From Gemmataceae bacterium (GTDB lineage Bacteria; Planctomycetota; Planctomycetia; Gemmatales; Gemmataceae), in assembly GCA_017853285.1 (NCBI GenBank), contig JAFMJU010000121.1:1-9677 (forward strand): 9,677 nt of DNA. The letters are read 5' to 3'. The notes beneath the pieces are model-generated. The model was not told the origin of the DNA and ran no database searches. It worked only from the letters and a program-made list of their open reading frames with translations. The position numbers and the translations under genes are program-made. Shown piece after piece: positions 5,494 through 9,677 of the stretch (within the stretch, counting starts at the first letter, position 1; each line of letters opens with the position of its first letter).

Positions 5494-6885
5494 ATGACAG
5501 ACACCAATCAGGGCGGTAAATCCAGCCGCAATCCCCGGGTTACTTTTTTCGGCGCCGCTCGCATGGTGACCGGCAGCATGCACCTTCTGGAAGTGGGCGA
5601 CCGCCGCATCCTTCTGGATTGCGGCAGCATCGCCACCGGCAGGATGGAGGATGCCAAACCGCCCGAGCCGTTCCCGTTCGATCCCACCTCCCTCGACGCG
5701 GTGATCCTCACCCACTCCCACCACGATCACTGCGGCCGCTTGGCCACCCTGGTGCGCGATGGATTCGACGGCCCCATCTACACCCATTCCACCAACGTGG
5801 AACTGCTCGAGGTTCTCCTGCGTGATTCCGCCAGGGTGCAGGAGCGCGAAGCCTCCATGGCCCGCCACCGGGGCGGCCGGCATGTCGAACCCCGCTTCGA
5901 CACCGCCGACGCCGAACTGACCATCGACCTGTGCGAGCCACTCGGCTACGGCGAAAAGCTCAACCTTGGTGACGACATGGAGTTGTGTCTGCGCGATGCG
6001 GGGCACATCCTCGGCTCCGCCATGGCCACCATCTCCTGGCGCCGCAATGGCCGCGACCGCTCCCTCACCTACACCGGCGACCTCGGCCGTAGCGGGGTCG
6101 ATTTCCATCCCCCACCCGCCTCCCTGCCCGCCAGCGATTACCTGATCTGCGAGAGCACCTACGGCGGCGAACTTCACGACAGCGTCGAAACCATGGCCCA
6201 AAAGACGGCCTTGGCCATCCGTCGGGCCGTGCGCGAGGGCGGCAAAATCCTCATCCCCGCGTTCAGCCTGGGTCGCACCCAGATGGTGGTTCATTTCCTG
6301 CAGACCTGGATGAGCGAGGGCATCGTGCCCGGGCTCGACATCCATGTGGATAGCCCCCTGGGGCACAAGTTCGCCAAGGTTTACGATCGCCACCCCGAGG
6401 GGTTCTCGGTTCCACTGCGCATCTTCGACGACATCGACTGGCTGGAAAACCGCGACGACGCGATGGACGCCTCGCTCAGCCCTGGCTCCCGCATCATCAT
6501 CGCATCGGGCGGCATGCTCGAGGGTGGCCGCATTCTGCAGCACCTCAAGCACCATGTGGATGACCCGCGCTGCACCCTGCTATTGGTCAGCTTCCAGGCC
6601 CCTGGCACCCTGGGTGAAAAAGCGCTCCAGGAGAACGACAGCATCCACTTCGGTGGCAAGCGCTGGAACAAATGGCTGTCCGTCGAGCAGGTCCGCGGCT
6701 TCTCCGGCCACGCCGACCACAACGATTTCCTCCGCGCCGTCGAGCCCCTCGAGGGCAAGACCTCCCGCGTGATGCTGGTCCACGGCGACCTCGAGCGGGC
6801 CGAAAAGCTCGCCTCCGCCTTCCAGACCAAAAACCTGGGCAAGATCAACTTGCCCGAATTGGGACAGACCATCGAGCTCGATTGA
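5494..6885 (+). CDS. Beta-CASP metallo-beta-lactamase fold protein, RNA-processing nuclease-like
   Basis: It is 463 aa from ATG 5494. The frame is open back to 5227, but that part overlaps the divergent gene and is non-coding in character. Zinc ligands of the MBL core: HSHHDH (74-79), H171 in AGHILGSA, D196 in YTGDLG. Beta-CASP motifs: A, E220 in CESTYG; B, H406 in FSGHADH; C, H430 in LVHGD. Also PAFSLGRTQ (255-263) and SGGMLEGGR (338-346). All catalytic positions of the CPSF73/Ysh1-like group are present, so an active RNA endo- or 5'-exonuclease is likely, though bacterial members of this subgroup are less characterised than RNase J. It is cytosolic. It lies 48 nt ahead of the DUF1080 gene and could be co-transcribed with it. 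Confidence 0.94.
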   Translation: MTDTNQGGKSSRNPRVTFFGAARMVTGSMHLLEVGDRRILLDCGSIATGRMEDAKPPEPFPFDPTSLDAVILTHSHHDHCGRLATLVRDGFDGPIYTHSTNVELLEVLLRDSARVQEREASMARHRGGRHVEPRFDTADAELTIDLCEPLGYGEKLNLGDDMELCLRDAGHILGSAMATISWRRNGRDRSLTYTGDLGRSGVDFHPPPASLPASDYLICESTYGGELHDSVETMAQKTALAIRRAVREGGKILIPAFSLGRTQMVVHFLQTWMSEGIVPGLDIHVDSPLGHKFAKVYDRHPEGFSVPLRIFDDIDWLENRDDAMDASLSPGSRIIIASGGMLEGGRILQHLKHHVDDPRCTLLLVSFQAPGTLGEKALQENDSIHFGGKRWNKWLSVEQVRGFSGHADHNDFLRAVEPLEGKTSRVMLVHGDLERAEKLASAFQTKNLGKINLPELGQTIELD

Positions 6886-6933
6886 TTTCCCCTTTCAACC
6901 AACCTGCGTGACCCGAGACAGGAGCCGTTCCCG

Positions 6934-7728
6934 ATGATCGCCAACCGGTTCAAGCTGGCGCTGTTTTCCCTGATGCTGGGCGCGGCGGCCGCCACCGCCC
7001 AGGAAGCCGGCCCCAAGCCCGGCGAGTGGTTCCCCCTGTTCAACGGCAAGGACCTCACCGGCTGGACCCCCAAAATCCGCACCTTCGCTCTGGGTGACAA
7101 TTACAAGGACACCTTCCGCGTGGAGGACGGCCTGCTGAAGGTCCGCTACGACGGATACGACAAGTTCGACACCCGGTTCGGCCACCTGTTCTACAAGCAG
7201 CCCTTCGGCAATTACACCCTGCGCGTCGAGTATCGCTTCGTCGGCGACCAGGCGAAGGGCGGCCCAGGCTGGGCCTTGCGCAACAGTGGCGTCATGATCC
7301 ACGGGCAGGATCCGGCCACCATGGACAAGGACCAGGAGTTCCCCGTCAGCATCGAGGTGCAATTCCTCGGCGGCGACGGAAAGAATCCCCGTACCACCGG
7401 CAATCTCTGCACACCCGGCACCCATGTGGTGATGAAGGACAAGCTGGTCAAGACCCACTGCATCAATTCCACCTCCGACACCATCCACGGCGATGCCTGG
7501 GTGACCGCCGAGATCGTGGTCAAGGGTTCCGAGGTCATCGAGCACAAGGTCAACGGCAAGACGGTGATCTCCTACCAGAAGCCGCAATACGACCCGGGCG
7601 ATAAGACCGCCAAACCACTGATCAAGGATCCGGCAAAGCTGCTGATCGACGGCGGCACCATCAGCCTGCAGTCCGAAAGCCACCCCATCGATTTCCGCAA
7701 GGTGGAAATCATGGTCCACCCCAAATAA
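6934..7728 (+). CDS. Secreted DUF1080 protein (3-keto-disaccharide hydrolase-like domain)
   Basis: It is 264 aa. AGGAG (6921-6925) precedes ATG 6934. A signal peptide is clear: MIANRFK, then a hydrophobic run, with cleavage likely after TAQ at residue 23. One DUF1080 (jelly-roll, concanavalin-like) domain fills the rest: the opening WFPLFNGKDLTGW (32-44), FRVEDGLLKV, NYTLRVEYRF, NSGVMIHGQDP, FPVSIEVQFLGGDG, and the closing ISLQSESHPIDFRKVEI. The family is greatly expanded in Planctomycetes and is linked to cleavage of 3-keto-glycosides or to carbohydrate binding; the specific substrate is unknown. Two Cys in the mature part (NLCTPG and THCINS) could form a disulfide. The gene ends with TAA inside a terminator-like hairpin. 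Confidence 0.93.
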   Translation: MIANRFKLALFSLMLGAAAATAQEAGPKPGEWFPLFNGKDLTGWTPKIRTFALGDNYKDTFRVEDGLLKVRYDGYDKFDTRFGHLFYKQPFGNYTLRVEYRFVGDQAKGGPGWALRNSGVMIHGQDPATMDKDQEFPVSIEVQFLGGDGKNPRTTGNLCTPGTHVVMKDKLVKTHCINSTSDTIHGDAWVTAEIVVKGSEVIEHKVNGKTVISYQKPQYDPGDKTAKPLIKDPAKLLIDGGTISLQSESHPIDFRKVEIMVHPK

Positions 7729-7747
7729 GCCGCGCCCGGCTTCTTTT
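7727..7747 (+). terminator. Compact hairpin and T tract between the DUF1080 and phosphatase genes
   Basis: AAGCCG (7727-7732), loop CGCC, CGGCTT (7737-7742), then CTTTT (7743-7747): a short intrinsic terminator overlapping the TAA stop. It fills nearly all of the 22 nt before the phosphatase ATG at 7751 and leaves no room for a ribosome binding site. It may end most transcripts, or act on translation of the next gene. Confidence 0.5.
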
Positions 7748-7750
7748 CCC

Positions 7751-8452
7751 ATGTGGACTCCCCCCAAGCGCCGGCGCCTGTGGCTCATGCGCCATGGCGC
7801 CGTTGATTATTTCACCTCGCCAGGTGCCGATTTCTCCTCCCCCCCGCTTTCCCCGCGGGGCGTGGACCAGGCCCGCCTGGCTGGCGAATTCCTGGCTTCC
7901 GTCCCGATCGATCGTCTGGTGGTCAGCGGCGTGCCCCGCGCGCTGCAAACTGCGAACCTGGCCCTGCCCGGCGTGGCCCCGGTGGCCGATTCGCGCTGGC
8001 GGGAGATTGAGCCCGGCCCCATTTCGGCACGCACCAGCCCTCCTGACGCCCGTTCGCTTCAGGCCATCCTCAACACCTTGGGCCCCGGGTTGACCAACGA
8101 ATCCTGCTTTCTGGGTGGCGAATCCTTCGGTCAGGCCCGTTCGCGTGTGGTCTCCGCCCTGACAGATCTGCTGGCCGACCCCTCCTGGCACCAGTGCCTC
8201 GTGGTGGCCCACAGCGTCACCATCCGCCTGGCCCTGCTGTACCTGCTGGACGCCCCGCTCGATTCCCTCTGCCGCCTCGAGCAAGACACCGGCTGCCTGA
8301 ACCTGGTGGAGGTGGACCCGGCCGGGCACCCCCTTGTCCGGCTGGTCAATTTCACCCCCCCGTCCCCATCCAAGGACCAGTACCCCCATAGCTCCCTGGA
8401 AGAACTGCTCCTCCAGTTCCTCCATTCCACGCGCTCCAGGCGTGGAACATGA
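7751..8452 (+). CDS. Histidine phosphatase superfamily protein (phosphoglycerate mutase-like)
   Basis: It is 233 aa. RLWLMRHGAVDY gives the family RHG motif with the phospho-accepting His15. The remaining family features are LSPRG (33-37), SGVPRALQTA (59-68) with phosphate-binding R63, the acidic residues in WREIEPG (83-89), GGESF (122-126), and the second catalytic His154 in VVAHSVT. The substrate (sugar phosphate, cobalamin intermediate or other) cannot be assigned. The start at ATG 7751 is forced by the position of the first strand; the next Met (residue 13) would cut into it. No Shine-Dalgarno is visible: the start follows a pyrimidine run and the terminator-like hairpin. The C-terminal tail after about residue 203 (SPSKDQYPHSS...) is extra to the fold. 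The stop codon is part of an inverted-repeat cluster. Confidence 0.92.
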   Translation: MWTPPKRRRLWLMRHGAVDYFTSPGADFSSPPLSPRGVDQARLAGEFLASVPIDRLVVSGVPRALQTANLALPGVAPVADSRWREIEPGPISARTSPPDARSLQAILNTLGPGLTNESCFLGGESFGQARSRVVSALTDLLADPSWHQCLVVAHSVTIRLALLYLLDAPLDSLCRLEQDTGCLNLVEVDPAGHPLVRLVNFTPPSPSKDQYPHSSLEELLLQFLHSTRSRRGT

Positions 8453-8460
8453 TGTTCCAC
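8425..8460 (+). terminator. Overlapping inverted repeats across the phosphatase stop codon
   Basis: Three related arms are seen: TTCCACGC (8425-8432), then GCGTGGAACAT (8440-8450), then ATGTTCCAC (8452-8460). The middle arm can pair with the first (8 bp, 7-nt loop) or with the third (9 bp around a single central G, a nearly perfect palindrome 8442-8460), but not both. There is no T run directly after; the following bases are ACGAAAAATCC. It could be a factor-dependent terminator, an mRNA end structure, or a protein-binding site. Confidence 0.45.
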
Positions 8461-8475
8461 ACGAAAAATCCAGCA

Positions 8476-8495
8476 TTGGGGTGATTGACCCCCAA
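8476..8495 (+). other. Second hairpin between the phosphatase and porin genes
   Basis: TTGGGG (8476-8481) pairs with CCCCAA (8490-8495) across an 8-nt loop. The loop and 3' arm contain a TTGACC (8485-8490) that resembles a -35. A TATTTC 18 nt later is a poor -10. It may be part of the porin promoter or the end of the upstream transcript. The rest of the 116-base gap shows nothing more. Confidence 0.3.
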
Positions 8496-8568
8496 GAACC
8501 ACTCCTGCTATTTCCCTTTCCGTCTTGGCCCATTCGGGGGAACGGGCCGGGGTTTCGTCGGGGGTTTG

Positions 8569-9677
8569 GTGAAACGCGCCCGCCTGGTTTGGATGACGGC
8601 CTTGTGCCTCCTGTGCGGTCCGTTTGGGGCCACCCGGGCGGGGGAAGATCCGGATCCGTCTCCATTCAGCCTACCCTTCCTGTCGGAAGATGACGCCCCG
8701 TTGGAATCATTTCCTTCCAGGGTGTCGGCATTGTTCTGGCAAGGCCCCGCTTTGGATGCTGGGCCAGGTGGGTCAGAAGATGCTGTGGAATACGGAATGG
8801 CCCGGCTGTTGCCCACGGTGGCCGCCGCCCGCCCAGGTGGCACCAAGGTCACCTTGGGCGGCCTGATCCAGGCGGACGCCGGATGGTTCAACCAGTCCAC
8901 CTCCAGCAGGCTGGCGGTGGGTGATGTGCAGGATGCCGCCGGCTTGCGCCGGGCTCGGTTCAATGCTTTTGGCTCCGTCGCCGAAAATGTCGATTTCCGC
9001 CTGGCCCTGGATTTCGCCGCCCCGGCCCGCCCCTCCTTTGTGGACGCGTTCCTCGATTTCACGAAGATCCCGCTGCTGGGAAACCTGCGAGTCGGCCAGT
9101 TTCGTCAACCCGAGGGCCTGGAAGTACTGACAGCCCAACGCTTTGGCGTTTTCATGGAACGGGCACCCAACATCCTCCTGATGCCGGTGCGCCGCATGGG
9201 TATCGGCACCTACAACCGCTCCGAGGATGCCCGCTGCACTTGGTTTGTCAGCACCTATCGCACCGGCACCGACCAATACGCGGATGACCTCAACGACAAC
9301 GGGGCCTTCGCCGGCATGGGCCGATTCACTCGTTTGGTTTGGGACGGCGACCACGACAAATACCTGCACCTGGGAGGCAGCTTCGGCTTTGCCGGAGCCA
9401 CCAACGGCAGGCTGCAATATGGGCGTTTGGGGGGCAATTCACCCGAGTGGGGTCTGTTCGTCGGCACCATCGGCACGCCCGAGTTCGCCAACTCCACCCC
9501 CTCTTTTGTGAATACCGGACAATTCAGTGCCCTCAACACCGTCCTCAGCAATCTGGAATTGGTCTCCACCCTGGGTCCCTGCACCCTGCAGGGGGAATTG
9601 ACCACCAGCCAAGTGAACCGGCCCGACCTGCCTTATGCCTTCTTTTACGCCTACTACGGCCAAATATCCTGGTTCCT
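8569..9677 (+). CDS. Phosphate-selective porin O/P family outer-membrane protein, 3' end outside the window
   Basis: The frame starts at GTG 8569 and is open to the window edge (369 codons seen). The start is set by a signal peptide: KRAR, a hydrophobic run, and cleavage likely after ATRA at residue 24. A GGGGG run at 8560-8564 may serve as ribosome binding site. Residues 25-90 are an acidic, Pro/Ser/Ala-rich linker. The barrel then begins: VTLGGLIQADAGWF (94-107), RRARFNAFGSVAENVDFRL (127-145), FVDAFLDF (157-164), LLGNLRVGQFRQPEGLE (169-185), ERAPNILLMPVRRMGIGTYN (197-216), followed by alternating beta strands. GNLRVGQFRQPEGLE is the segment by which this family is usually spotted. Such porins form outer-membrane channels for anions or other small solutes; the substrate is not known here. 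An outer-membrane porin fits a diderm planctomycete. Confidence 0.87.
   Translation, partial: MKRARLVWMTALCLLCGPFGATRAGEDPDPSPFSLPFLSEDDAPLESFPSRVSALFWQGPALDAGPGGSEDAVEYGMARLLPTVAAARPGGTKVTLGGLIQADAGWFNQSTSSRLAVGDVQDAAGLRRARFNAFGSVAENVDFRLALDFAAPARPSFVDAFLDFTKIPLLGNLRVGQFRQPEGLEVLTAQRFGVFMERAPNILLMPVRRMGIGTYNRSEDARCTWFVSTYRTGTDQYADDLNDNGAFAGMGRFTRLVWDGDHDKYLHLGGSFGFAGATNGRLQYGRLGGNSPEWGLFVGTIGTPEFANSTPSFVNTGQFSALNTVLSNLELVSTLGPCTLQGELTTSQVNRPDLPYAFFYAYYGQISWF

Noticed and set aside
5486..5497. Three-codon upstream frame ATG ACG GGA TGA overlapping the beta-CASP start as ATGA
   Set aside because: If transcription begins at the ATG at 5494, as the TACAAT position implies, this is not in the mRNA; there is no ribosome binding site for it either.
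5458..6555. Long minus-strand open frame (365 codons) opposite the beta-CASP gene
   Set aside because: Its plus-strand partner has every catalytic motif of a known family. The antisense frame is Ala/Gly/Val/His-rich without motifs, the usual mirror of GC-rich coding DNA.
6895..7788. Minus-strand frame of 297 codons opposite the DUF1080 gene
   Set aside because: Shadow of a clear secreted DUF1080 protein; no start signal and no family features.
7709..8665. Minus-strand frame of 318 codons opposite the phosphatase gene
   Set aside because: Low-complexity Gly/Gln-rich translation, mirror of the histidine phosphatase; it also runs through the intergenic hairpins.
8773..9417. Minus-strand frame of 214 codons opposite the porin gene
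   Set aside because: The plus-strand frame, open to the window edge, has a signal peptide and porin O/P motifs; the antisense frame has neither.

Overview
The window looks like chromosomal DNA of a planctomycete, probably close to the Gemmata group. The sequence is GC-rich. It carries family types that are common in that phylum: a secreted DUF1080 (3-keto-disaccharide hydrolase-like) protein, an OprO/OprP-type porin, a transglutaminase-like protein and a small secreted Cys-pair protein. This placement is inferred from the gene families; there is no rRNA gene to confirm it. I see no tRNA, CRISPR array, insertion sequence or phage gene.

Layout. (A) 1-1378, plus strand: the 3' part of a transglutaminase-like gene, then an unrecognised 149-aa protein, closely spaced and probably one transcript. 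(B) 1349-5351, minus strand, read right to left: an RluA-type pseudouridine synthase overlapping a D-glutamate cyclase-family gene by an ATGA; cysH (APS reductase) followed 32 bases later by an Rrf2-type regulator; a gene-free stretch of about 440 bases; and a 111-aa secreted Cys-pair protein. The plus-strand pair and this block converge on a terminator-like hairpin near 1360. (C) 5494-9677, plus strand, diverging from B: a beta-CASP metallo-beta-lactamase ribonuclease-like protein, a secreted DUF1080 protein, a histidine phosphatase, and the 5' part of a porin gene that runs off the right edge.

How the genes relate. cysH and the Rrf2 gene form the clearest functional pair: assimilatory sulfate reduction with a probable local sulfur or cysteine regulator. 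The RluA and beta-CASP proteins are both RNA-acting housekeeping enzymes transcribed away from a shared intergenic region. In each of them a -10-like hexamer lies exactly 6 nt before the ATG, which suggests leaderless transcripts. The DUF1080 protein and the porin are envelope or exported proteins typical of a polysaccharide-degrading lifestyle.

The least ordinary part is the gene-free region 1807-2245. On the minus strand it can fold into four stem-loops. In three of them a G.U wobble on that strand would be an A.C mismatch on the other strand. The last two stems abut, and the final one is followed by a U5 run just before the ribosome binding site of the small secreted protein gene. This is a candidate structured leader or small RNA. 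No complete new multi-gene system is evident.
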